From the NCBI RefSeq assembly GCF_042427745.1, contig NZ_JBHMFA010000005.1: a stretch of 64,000 nt of DNA; one strand, written 5' to 3'. How positions within the stretch are numbered: the first letter of the stretch is position 1; every line of letters begins with the position of its first letter. The notes below the pieces were generated by a model that worked only from the letters and a program-made list of their open reading frames with translations, ran no database searches and was not told the origin of the DNA. Below, in pieces: positions 1 to 8,774 of the stretch. This stretch comes from Algibacter miyuki (lineage in GTDB: Bacteria; Bacteroidota; Bacteroidia; Flavobacteriales; Flavobacteriaceae). A program made the position numbers and the translations under genes.

Positions 1-1977
1 GTAGAAACTTAAATATGGCCAACGATTACTACCTAAACCAGCTTTAGACCCAGTTTCACCATAAGAATATCTTATTTTGAAGTTGTTGATTTCGGGTATA
101 TTATCTTTTATAAACTTCTCTTTTGCTAAATTAATTCCAACGGCAAAGGAAGGAAAAAGTTTAAAACGGTAGCCCTCATCAAAGGTTTCATCTCCATTAT
201 AAGATCCACTAATTTCGAAGAAGTAGCGAGAATCGTAATTATAAGTTGCACGCCCAACATAATCTTCGTTAAAAAAGGGAAATGATGTATTACTTACACG
301 TTTATTACGGCTAACAAGCGCTAAACCAGTAACGCTATGTTTGCCAAAAGAACGTTGGTAATTTAGTTGTGCGCGTTGATAAGCAATTTCTTGACTATCA
401 TTAATACTTTCACTTCCTAAAATAAATTCTAAAGGACGCTCATATTCTACACCTTCAGCAGAAATCCATGATCCATCGCGATCTAAAGTATAGGTATCTA
501 ATCTAGGATCTATTGTGGCATCATAAGCAATTCTACTTCTGGTGGTGTAAGAGCTTATATAGTTGTATTTACCTGTAAAAGTTAAACCTTCTGTAATAAA
601 GTCTAAATCTTGTTCCAATTCTAAATCTATAGAAAAAACCGTTTTATTATCTTGAGATGTTCCACTCGCATTAATACCGGTGTAAATATTTCGTCCATTT
701 CCAAACCTAGGCTCTACTAACCCTGGAAAAAATGGATCTGGATATTGTTCTAAAACACTTGCAGGATATACAGGTACTACGCCACCAGGTGCCGAGTTAT
801 ATATTCCTAAAAAACTAATATCACTACCGTTACCAGGTTGATTTTTATCTTCTAAACGGCTACTAACGCTTGTATTTAAACGTGTCGTTTTAGTTAAGGT
901 AAAATCTAAATTTCCTCTAAAAGTGTATCTTTTAAATTTAAATTCAGGATCGTAATTAAAAAGTTTTTCTGTTTTAGTGATATCACCTTCTGTTAAATAC
1001 CCTGCAGACGCATAGTATTTTACAAAATCAGAACCTCCTCTAACGGAAATAGTTTGATTTAAACTTGTAGCATAATCATCTCTTATGGCAACATCAAACC
1101 AATCTGTATTTGGGTAAATGTATGGTAAATCGCCATCTCTCCAATGCCCTAAGTCAACCGCAGATGAATATCCACTAGCATAGGCTTGGTCGTTTAATAT
1201 TCCTGTATTAAAAGCACTTTGCGCCGTATAAGCATCGAGAACATTATCGGGTTCATTAAGTACAGATTTTAAAGAAAACTCACTATTGTAGCTCACTTTT
1301 GGTCTGCCTGTTTTTCCTCGTTTTGTAGTAATAATGATAACACCGTTTGCACCTCTAATACCGTAAACAGCTGTTGCAGCACCATCTTTCAAAGTACTTA
1401 TGTTTTCAACATCTCTCGGGTTTATATTGGCAAATCCTCCAACAATTTCAACACCATCTACTAATATTAAAGGGTTTGCGTTACCTCTAATAAAAATATC
1501 GCCATCATCAGCACCTGGCTGTCCAGAACCTTGAACAACGACAAGACCAGGAGAAGCTCCACTTAAAGCATTAGTAACATTACTAGATCCGGATTCTAAA
1601 ATCTCTTCTCCTTTTATCTGACTTATTGCTCCTAATACACTTTCCTTTTTTTGCTTTCCGTACCCCACAACAACAATTTCGGTAAGACTTTGAATGTCTT
1701 CCTTCATTGTTACGTTAATCGTCTTGCCTTCTGCTACTTTAATTTCTTGAGTTTGAAACCCAATACTTGAAAATACTAAAACCGCATTTGGAGACACGCT
1801 AAACTTATAGGCTCCATCGAAATCTGTAACAGCACCATTACTTTTCCCTTTTTCGAGAACATTAATACCCGGAATTGGCATTCCCGTTTCGTCCGTTACA
1901 ACCCCCTGGACAACATCCTGAGCAAAAGAACTCCAGGATATGGATATCAATAGTAAAAATATTTTGATTTTCTTCAT
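1..1977 (-). CDS. SusC-family TonB-dependent outer-membrane receptor, N-terminal 659 residues (3' end outside window)
   Basis: Uninterrupted frame from an ATG at 1975-1977 to the window edge, so the C-terminal beta-barrel (roughly the last 350-400 residues for this family) is missing. Seen: signal peptide MKKIKIFLLLISISWSSFAQ, then a carboxypeptidase-regulatory-like domain (about residues 22-95, with GVVTDETGMPIPGINV and GAVTDFDGAYKF), a TonB-box-like stretch (LTEIVVVGYGKQKK), a plug domain (NPLILVDGVEI, GANGVIIITTKRGK) and the first barrel strands. SusC proteins import oligosaccharides together with a SusD lipoprotein. A susD gene would be expected beyond position 1 and cannot be seen here. 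The gene has its own promoter and follows a terminator, so it is not co-transcribed with the hydrolases upstream of it. The substrate is inferred only from those neighbours. Confidence 0.95.
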   Translation of the reverse strand, partial: MKKIKIFLLLISISWSSFAQDVVQGVVTDETGMPIPGINVLEKGKSNGAVTDFDGAYKFSVSPNAVLVFSSIGFQTQEIKVAEGKTINVTMKEDIQSLTEIVVVGYGKQKKESVLGAISQIKGEEILESGSSNVTNALSGASPGLVVVQGSGQPGADDGDIFIRGNANPLILVDGVEIVGGFANINPRDVENISTLKDGAATAVYGIRGANGVIIITTKRGKTGRPKVSYNSEFSLKSVLNEPDNVLDAYTAQSAFNTGILNDQAYASGYSSAVDLGHWRDGDLPYIYPNTDWFDVAIRDDYATSLNQTISVRGGSDFVKYYASAGYLTEGDITKTEKLFNYDPEFKFKRYTFRGNLDFTLTKTTRLNTSVSSRLEDKNQPGNGSDISFLGIYNSAPGGVVPVYPASVLEQYPDPFFPGLVEPRFGNGRNIYTGINASGTSQDNKTVFSIDLELEQDLDFITEGLTFTGKYNYISSYTTRSRIAYDATIDPRLDTYTLDRDGSWISAEGVEYERPLEFILGSESINDSQEIAYQRAQLNYQRSFGKHSVTGLALVSRNKRVSNTSFPFFNEDYVGRATYNYDSRYFFEISGSYNGDETFDEGYRFKLFPSFAVGINLAKEKFIKDNIPEINNFKIRYSYGETGSKAGLGSNRWPYLSFY

Positions 1978-2178
1978 AAATTAGAATTTTCCGAATTAGT
2001 AGAATATAGCCATTGTATATTCATCATTTTTAATAATTTAGTTTAGTTAAATTGAACATTTACTTTGGTACTATTTAGTATTTAGTAATCTCCTTTTTAA
2101 AAACTGTCAAATTTTCCTGAAAACTTATTTTGGGTAACTTTTAACATGTTCTTATCTTTTTATTAAGAAATACTAGGT

Positions 2179-2186
2179 CAAAAATA
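2179..2186 (-). promoter_or_regulatory. Putative -7 box (TATTTTTG) of the susC promoter
   Basis: The minus strand reads TATTTTTG, a match to the Bacteroidota -7 consensus TAnnTTTG. No good TTTG lies at the usual 19-21 bp upstream; the nearest is 25 bp away, as expected for an activator-dependent promoter. It would give a leader of about 195 nt before the susC ATG. The rest of 1978-2448 holds the operator-like motif pair and the hydrolase terminator; no gene is seen there. Confidence 0.45.
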
Positions 2187-2226
2187 GGGGGTTTACACGT
2201 CTTAACATTCTCAAATAAGGGTTCAA

Positions 2227-2300
2227 AATGTTGCTTTTAACTAATTTAAACAGGAAATATCTTACAAATAACGATATTTTAGGCTATAATGGCGCAACAT
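2227..2300. promoter_or_regulatory. Candidate HTCS operator upstream of susC (inverted ATGTTGC / GCAACAT pair)
   Basis: AATGTTGC at 2227-2234 and the inverted GCAACAT at 2294-2300. The first element starts 41 bp from the -7 box at 2179-2186. The same element at the same 41 bp distance precedes the sulfatase promoter at 13020. Binding by the HTCS at 13201 is inferred. Confidence 0.5.
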
Positions 2301-2385
2301 ATGTCTCTTTTTAAGAAAATGTTATTTTAATTAAAATAAAGTACTTATAGATTAATTTAGCATATAATTCCCAAACCATATAAAG

Positions 2386-2427
2386 AAAAAAAGGGTCAAG
2401 ATTTAATTAAAAACCTTGACCCTTTTT
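2386..2427 (-). terminator. Intrinsic terminator of the hydrolase operon
   Basis: Perfect 13-bp stem (2388-2400 with 2415-2427), 14-nt loop, followed on the minus strand by a T run. It lies 22 bp beyond the GH2 stop codon and separates the hydrolase operon from the susC promoter. Confidence 0.85.
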
Positions 2428-2448
2428 CGTTGAATTGATATGAAACTC

Positions 2449-5400
2449 TTAATTGATAATAATCTCATCAATTAGTACACCCCGATCTTCTAGGGTTTCA
2501 ATTTTTATAGTATTAGCACCACGATCTATTTGAATTGGTAATTTAACTTTGCTCCAAGCTGTTGCCCAGTTTGAAGAATTCGCTAGAAACAACTTCGCAT
2601 TAACCACTTTCCCGTTCACACTAACTTTAATATAAGTACCCGCTACCTCTTTAAATTTGGCGCTATAACGTACATATAAGTCCACTTCGCCTGCACCACC
2701 ATCATTTTCTTGATACCAAGAGATTGAAGCGCCTTTAACCTTATCCATGCTTACATAGCCTTTTCCTTTAAAGTTGGCGCCTTTAGACATAATTTTAGCT
2801 TGGCTAAGCGTTGCTTCTTCGGCCTGCTCTCCTATTTGTTCTTGATTGCCGGTACTCTTATTCCAAGTAAAACCTTCCTTTTCACCAAAACGTTCTTCTA
2901 AGACTTGCTTTTCAACACCATCAACAACAATTAATGCTTTAACGGTAGCTTCCTTTTCAATTTTAAAACTATTTTGATATTTAGTAGATTCTATTGTCGG
3001 GGTATCGCCGTTTATCGTATAGAAAACTTCAATTTTAGGATCTATTTGATGTCCTCTTAAATTAATAATTTCGGTATCAATACTCACCACGTTGGATGTA
3101 ATTTGTTTTTTCTCTCCTAAAATACAGCTTGCCATCAAATTAATAGCACCCGTTTCGTCTGTAGATTCAATATAAGCACGAGTTAGGCCATAAAATGCTG
3201 TTCTGTGATTTGGACCAACATGCTGCTCTACATCAACAGGACTACCGTTGTCTAGCGCTTTAATTTTACCAGCACCCAAAATATTAAAGAACGTTCTGTT
3301 TTCCCCGTAAGGGTAAAAAACACCTAAACTATCGGTAGTAGAAACGCGCACCTGTACAATATCTTGGCTAATGTTCCCAAGTGGTTCACCATCAATAGAT
3401 AATTGTATTTTTGAAGGTTGTGCCGCGGTTTGTACAATTTCTTCTGAAACTACTTTTCCTGCCTTATAACCTACAGCTTTTAAAGTTCCTGGTTGCCATT
3501 TTACCATCCATTGGCATTGCATTTCATCCCAAGCTGTTCCAGGTTTTAATTTCCCTAATGATGTGTTATTAAAAAACAATTCCACTTCGTCACAATTAGA
3601 ATATACCCAAACCGGAATTTCGGTTCCTAAAGCGACCTTTGGATGTGTCCAGTGTGGTAAAACGTGCACCATAGGCTCGCTTGTCCATTGACTTTGATAT
3701 AAGTAAAATAAGTCTTTTTCAAAGTTAGCTAAATCAATTGCACCACCCATAAACGCTTTAAAAGGCCAACCACCGTGCACATAACCGGCTTCGCCGATAT
3801 AATCGTACCCCGTCCAACGGAACGATCCTGCATAGGCCGGAATATCACGAAGTTGTTCGATGTTTAATCTAGAAGACACACGTACCGTAGCATTATCATA
3901 ACTTGAGTTAAATATTTGCTTTCTATTTTTTCTATCTAATTCATCTACCCAATCGTGAGTAAAGACTTCTTCTTCCGTTAAATCTGGAAGCTCGTATGGT
4001 CTCTGATTTTTATTAGGATAGCCATCTCTAAACCATGTTTTTGTTCGGTAAAAACCGCGAACTTGCCAAGTATGTGTATTTTCTGTTCCTATAAAAACTT
4101 TTCCTTTTTGTTTTTCAGTTAAGTTTTCTAAATAACCTTGCTTTTCACTACTTCCGTTTACACCTAAAACATTCATAAAATCAGATCCTGAATGTCCAGA
4201 TGTTACAGGTCTTGTTGGATCTAGGAGATTACATTCTGCTACTAAATCTTTAGCAATAGCCCCACGGGTTTCATTACCAACACTATATATTACTATAGAC
4301 GGATGGTTTCTATCACGCTTAATCCAATCGGTTAAATCTTTCTTCCACCACTGATCAAAAAAGTGTGCACCATAATCGTTTTTGGCTTTTTTCATCCATC
4401 CATCAAAAATTTCGTCCATGACTAACATCCCCATTTCATCACAAAGCTCATAAAATATAGGCGTTTGCGGATTGTGCGATGTTCTAATGGCATTTACGCC
4501 CATGTTTTTTAATTGCTGAATTCTGAAACGTAAAATTTTATCAGGCACCGCAGCACCTAAAGCCCCGGCATCTTGATGATTACAAACGCCTTGAAGCTTT
4601 ACATTTTCACCATTAATCCACATTCCCGTTTCGGCAATCCATTCAATATCACGAACACCAAATTTAGTTTCCACAACGTCAACTAATTTATCATTCACCA
4701 ATAATTCACTTTTCAGAGTGTATAAATAAGGCGTTTCGGTAGACCAAAGATTTGGTTTAGAAAGTGATAATTCGGTTTTAGCTGTAGCACTAAGATTATC
4801 AATTTTTTCTTCAGAAGACGTTACAATTACCCCATTATTATCAACGATAGAGTTTACCAATACGGCGTTTTTGACATTATCATTTTCCGGAGAAAATTCC
4901 GTTTCAATAAACACCTGTTCGCCTTCTGTTGTTATAAAAATACCATCGCGAGCAATGTTCGTTTTGTTTTTAACATCAATCCAAGTGTGGGCATAAATAC
5001 CACTACCGGTGTACCAACGTGCCGCAGGTTGCTTCTCATTATCCACATGCACTGCAAATGTAATTTGATTAGCATTTTCGGCAATTTCACTAATATCGTA
5101 AGCGAAAGACACCCAACCATAAGGACGGTTGCCTAATTTTACGCCATTAGCCCAAACTGTGCTATTCATAAACACACCATCGAAAGCAATTTCAACCTGT
5201 TTACCTTTCCACGAGTTGGGTACATCAATAGTTTTTCTATACCAACCAAAACCGGCCGGTAAATACCCCGCTTGCGCCCCCATAGGGTTGCTTTCATGGT
5301 ATTCCCCTTCGATACTCCAATCGTGTGGAACGTTTATGGTTTTCCAATTTGCATCATTAAAATCGACCACCTCGGCACCTTTAACGTTCTCTTGGATAAA

Positions 5401-5544
5401 CTTCCAATCGGCATCAAAGCTAGTACGTAAGCGTGTTTCTATAGCAGTACCGCCTTGTTCACAACTTACTATACACAAGCATAGCAAGCCAAAAAGGACG
5501 GTAAATACTTTATTTATTTTAAAACTCTCAACCTGTTTCGGCAT
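2449..5544 (-). CDS. Glycoside hydrolase family 2 lipoprotein (beta-galactosidase-like) with C-terminal chitobiase-like and CBM-like domains
   Basis: 1031 residues. Lipoprotein signal with lipobox ending at Cys28, so probably anchored in a membrane. Then come the GH2 sugar-binding jelly roll (about 40-190), Ig-like domain and TIM barrel (about 300-620). The likely acid/base is Glu425 in YSVGNETRG and the likely nucleophile Glu488 in FIGTENTHTW. The motif NAIRTSHNPQ is typical of the family. After the barrel comes a DUF4982-like region (near residue 640), a chitobiase C-terminal-like segment (VFYTINGDTPTIEST) and a final beta-rich domain of about 120 residues resembling CBM6/35 or malectin folds. 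Known GH2 members with this layout remove terminal beta-linked galactose or related sugars; the precise substrate is not readable. Last gene of the operon, 65 bp after the other GH2 gene. Confidence 0.9.
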   Translation of the reverse strand: MPKQVESFKINKVFTVLFGLLCLCIVSCEQGGTAIETRLRTSFDADWKFIQENVKGAEVVDFNDANWKTINVPHDWSIEGEYHESNPMGAQAGYLPAGFGWYRKTIDVPNSWKGKQVEIAFDGVFMNSTVWANGVKLGNRPYGWVSFAYDISEIAENANQITFAVHVDNEKQPAARWYTGSGIYAHTWIDVKNKTNIARDGIFITTEGEQVFIETEFSPENDNVKNAVLVNSIVDNNGVIVTSSEEKIDNLSATAKTELSLSKPNLWSTETPYLYTLKSELLVNDKLVDVVETKFGVRDIEWIAETGMWINGENVKLQGVCNHQDAGALGAAVPDKILRFRIQQLKNMGVNAIRTSHNPQTPIFYELCDEMGMLVMDEIFDGWMKKAKNDYGAHFFDQWWKKDLTDWIKRDRNHPSIVIYSVGNETRGAIAKDLVAECNLLDPTRPVTSGHSGSDFMNVLGVNGSSEKQGYLENLTEKQKGKVFIGTENTHTWQVRGFYRTKTWFRDGYPNKNQRPYELPDLTEEEVFTHDWVDELDRKNRKQIFNSSYDNATVRVSSRLNIEQLRDIPAYAGSFRWTGYDYIGEAGYVHGGWPFKAFMGGAIDLANFEKDLFYLYQSQWTSEPMVHVLPHWTHPKVALGTEIPVWVYSNCDEVELFFNNTSLGKLKPGTAWDEMQCQWMVKWQPGTLKAVGYKAGKVVSEEIVQTAAQPSKIQLSIDGEPLGNISQDIVQVRVSTTDSLGVFYPYGENRTFFNILGAGKIKALDNGSPVDVEQHVGPNHRTAFYGLTRAYIESTDETGAINLMASCILGEKKQITSNVVSIDTEIINLRGHQIDPKIEVFYTINGDTPTIESTKYQNSFKIEKEATVKALIVVDGVEKQVLEERFGEKEGFTWNKSTGNQEQIGEQAEEATLSQAKIMSKGANFKGKGYVSMDKVKGASISWYQENDGGAGEVDLYVRYSAKFKEVAGTYIKVSVNGKVVNAKLFLANSSNWATAWSKVKLPIQIDRGANTIKIETLEDRGVLIDEIIIN

Positions 5545-5609
5545 ATTATTTCAAATATTTAAAATGCGCGCCTTTAATAAAAAAAGCGCGCATGTAATTT
5601 CTTTTTTTA

Positions 5610-8600
5610 TTATTCCGCTTTTACAGCTTCAATTAAATAACTATAGCTCAAGTTATCGGCTTCAATTTGATACGCTTTATGTGGCATTCTACCCCAACTT
5701 GTATCGCCACCAACACCCATTTGTTTGTAATCGATATTGATGTTTACTAAATCTCTTGTTTCAATATCCGTGGTGTGACGTTGCGTTTTATCATCTCCTG
5801 AATCAAAATCATCATTATATTGATGATGCGCACTGAAAGACACCAAATCTTCCGCTGTTACTTTTATACCGTTACCAGATGCGTTTGTAAATGTGATCCA
5901 ACGCGTATCGGTTTTATAACCATTTTCTTGCGGACGAATATATGGGAAGTATAAATCGCTAACCGATGCTTTATATAAGCCAACTAATGCCGATGTATTT
6001 CTATCTTGATAATTTTCGTGAGGCCCTCTACCAAACCAAGCTACATTGCTAAATTCATTATCAATAATCAAGTTGTTACCAAACCTTGGTAGTATTGGCA
6101 ATTCACTATTGATACCAGAAATTTTAGTGTTTACTAAAATAGCGCCTTCAGCATTTATAGTATAAACCATTTGTAAAGCGCCTTTAACAGAGGCTAATTT
6201 GTAATTTGCAGTAACCAAAACATTACCAGAATCATCTTTGCTTTGCTTAATATCTACAAATTCCTGATTTTTAGTAGCGTCTTTCCAAACCCCCATTTTC
6301 TTAGGCATTTTAAAGCCATAATCATTATCTGTTGTTGGACGCCAGAAATTAGCTTGGATACCTTTTAAAATGATGTTTCCATTACCGTAATCTAATTCGC
6401 TTAAAACACCAGTGGTTTTATTGAAAGCCACTTTTATGCCTTTATTAGAAATTAGTATTTTTTCAGCATCTTCTCCAACCATAAGTTCTTCGGAAGATTT
6501 ATGTATTCCAAAAGTTGATTCTCCTTCTTGAACTTCTAGCTGCTCGTAAGCTGCTACATGTCCACTTGGCACTAAATCGGTTGCTGTTTTTGTTTTCGCA
6601 TAAATATTAACATGATAATCTGCAGTCGCATCATCAAGCTTTGGTAAATCAATGTTTACAGTAGTTGATGTATAAGGCGCTACATCTAAAACAGGTAATG
6701 CTCCATTTGCTATTTCTTCACCATTTTTAAGTACTGTATAAGAAAAATCTAACGTGTTTAAGTTTGTAAAATCATAGATGTTTTTAATTTCAAACTGACC
6801 TTTTTTAGCATTTACAGCTTTAAACTTAATGTATTGATATACTTTTTTAACTTCATATAAAGCAGGATGCGCCGTTCTATCTGGATTAACAATACCGTTT
6901 AAACAGAAGTTTTTATCATTATGTAAATGTCCTGCTCCCAAATCGCCTCCGTAAGCCCAAAATGCTTCGCCATCTTCGTTTTCTGTAAGGATACCTTGAT
7001 CTACCCAGTCCCAAATAAAACCACCTTGCATGATGTCGTATTTTTCAATAACATCCCAATAATCTTGTAAATTACCAACACTATTACCCATAGCATGTGC
7101 GTATTCACATTGAATTAACGGACGTGTTGGATTATTTTCAGCATACTTAACCATTCGATCAATCGTCCAATACATAGGCGCTTGAATATCGGTATTAGAA
7201 TATTGCGTAGCCCCTTCATACTGCGTTGGTCTGGTGCTATCTTGCTCTTTTAACCATTTGTATGTTGCAAAAAAGTTTTCACCGTTTCCTGCCTCATTTC
7301 CTAAAGACCATGTTACAATAGAAGGATAATTTTTGTCGCGTTCAAACATGCGCACCGTTCTGTCCATATGCATCGCTTTCCACTCTGGCAAGTACGCTGG
7401 ATGAACCGCTTGATCTTTTTTGTTATTGTTTAACCCCTGGTTAGTTGTCCCCATACCATGCGTTTCAATATTTGCTTCATCGATAACATAAAAACCATAT
7501 AAATCGCATAATCTGTAGAAATGCGGGTTTTTAGGGTAGTGGCTACAACGAATAGCATTTAAGTTATTCAATTTCATCACTTCTAAATCTTTCAATGTTA
7601 AAGCTTCGGAAACAACGTGTCCTTCAGTTTCGCTATGGTCATGTAAGTTTGCTCCTTTCAGCAAAACAGGCATACCATTAACTAAAAACTGATTGTTTTT
7701 AATTTCAATATTTCTAAAACCAACTTTAATAGCTGTAGATTCACCATTAACTGTTAACAATAGGATATATAAATTAGGTGATTCAGCATTCCAAGTTTTT
7801 ACATTTGGAATTATTTTTTCAAAACTCACTTCATTTCTTCCCCCTTTTAAAGCTACAGATTTAGAATCGGCATAAATTTCTTTATCGCCATCTAACAACT
7901 GAATTTTAACCGCTTTTTCTACCGCTTCCGCAGTATTATTATCAACTTTTAAAGCGACTTTAAACACACCATCTTGAAAATTATTTTCTAAATCTGATGT
8001 GACTCTAAAATCACGAAGCGTTACTTTATCACTAGCATATAAATACACATCGCGCTCAATACCACTTAATCTCCAGAAATCTTGATCTTCCATATAACTA
8101 GCATCCGACCAACGTAAAACCTGCACTGCTAAGCTATTTTTTCCAGCTTTCACTAAATCGGTAATTTTAAATTCGGCAGCCGTTTTGCTACCTTCATTAT
8201 AACCTACCATTTCACCGTTTAACCACACATACATAGCGCCACTAACACCTGCAAAATGCAAGTAAATATCTTTACCGTCCCAATCTTCTGAAACTTCAAA
8301 ATCTCTTTTGTAACTACCATTACTATTTAAATTATGCGGAATTAATGGTGGATTTGGAGGGAACATATATGTTCTGTTGGTATACACCGGAATACCATGT
8401 CCTTTTACTTCCCAATTTGATGGTACTGTTAAAGTATCCCATTGTTTTACATCGAAATTTTCTTTGTAGAATTCGGTTGGACGTGCTTGCACACTATCGG
8501 CATAGTAAAATTTCCAAACACCATTTAATGATTGATATAACCCTGAGTTTTCCCAAGATGCATTTTTCAATGCCTCTGTTTCATTGCTATATTTATAGAA

Positions 8601-8756
8601 TGACGCTGTTGGCTCTTCTCTATTTATTTGAAATATTTCTGGGTTTTCCCATTCTGGATTTTCCCATTTTTCAGCCGTATAAACAGGCCTTGTTTCTGCT
8701 TGTTCACATGACATGAAGGCAATAACAGCGATGATAAGAATTAAATACTTTTTCAT
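5610..8756 (-). CDS. Beta-galactosidase, LacZ-type GH2 lipoprotein
   Basis: 1048 residues, the usual length for the long LacZ type. Lipoprotein signal with Cys17 (VIAFMSC). All five LacZ domains can be traced: sugar-binding (about 70-240), Ig-like, TIM barrel (about 350-640), second Ig-like and the C-terminal beta-galactosidase small chain domain (ANFWRPTTDNDYGF). Acid/base Glu488 lies in WSLGNEAGNG and nucleophile Glu551 in IQCEYAHAMGNS. The metal/substrate motif RCSHYPKNPHFY is present. It should cleave terminal beta-galactose after desulfation or endo-cleavage, probably in the periplasm or at the cell surface. It lies 18 bp downstream of the GH-A-like gene, so co-transcription is likely. 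Having two GH2 enzymes in one operon suggests two linkages or two chain positions. Confidence 0.93.
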   Translation of the reverse strand: MKKYLILIIAVIAFMSCEQAETRPVYTAEKWENPEWENPEIFQINREEPTASFYKYSNETEALKNASWENSGLYQSLNGVWKFYYADSVQARPTEFYKENFDVKQWDTLTVPSNWEVKGHGIPVYTNRTYMFPPNPPLIPHNLNSNGSYKRDFEVSEDWDGKDIYLHFAGVSGAMYVWLNGEMVGYNEGSKTAAEFKITDLVKAGKNSLAVQVLRWSDASYMEDQDFWRLSGIERDVYLYASDKVTLRDFRVTSDLENNFQDGVFKVALKVDNNTAEAVEKAVKIQLLDGDKEIYADSKSVALKGGRNEVSFEKIIPNVKTWNAESPNLYILLLTVNGESTAIKVGFRNIEIKNNQFLVNGMPVLLKGANLHDHSETEGHVVSEALTLKDLEVMKLNNLNAIRCSHYPKNPHFYRLCDLYGFYVIDEANIETHGMGTTNQGLNNNKKDQAVHPAYLPEWKAMHMDRTVRMFERDKNYPSIVTWSLGNEAGNGENFFATYKWLKEQDSTRPTQYEGATQYSNTDIQAPMYWTIDRMVKYAENNPTRPLIQCEYAHAMGNSVGNLQDYWDVIEKYDIMQGGFIWDWVDQGILTENEDGEAFWAYGGDLGAGHLHNDKNFCLNGIVNPDRTAHPALYEVKKVYQYIKFKAVNAKKGQFEIKNIYDFTNLNTLDFSYTVLKNGEEIANGALPVLDVAPYTSTTVNIDLPKLDDATADYHVNIYAKTKTATDLVPSGHVAAYEQLEVQEGESTFGIHKSSEELMVGEDAEKILISNKGIKVAFNKTTGVLSELDYGNGNIILKGIQANFWRPTTDNDYGFKMPKKMGVWKDATKNQEFVDIKQSKDDSGNVLVTANYKLASVKGALQMVYTINAEGAILVNTKISGINSELPILPRFGNNLIIDNEFSNVAWFGRGPHENYQDRNTSALVGLYKASVSDLYFPYIRPQENGYKTDTRWITFTNASGNGIKVTAEDLVSFSAHHQYNDDFDSGDDKTQRHTTDIETRDLVNINIDYKQMGVGGDTSWGRMPHKAYQIEADNLSYSYLIEAVKAE

Positions 8757-8774
8757 TTTGTAATTGATTAGTTG

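Noticed and set aside
5129..5740. 203-codon open frame on the plus strand across the junction of the two GH2 genes
   Set aside because: Antisense to two well-supported hydrolase genes; the protein has no domain and biased composition.
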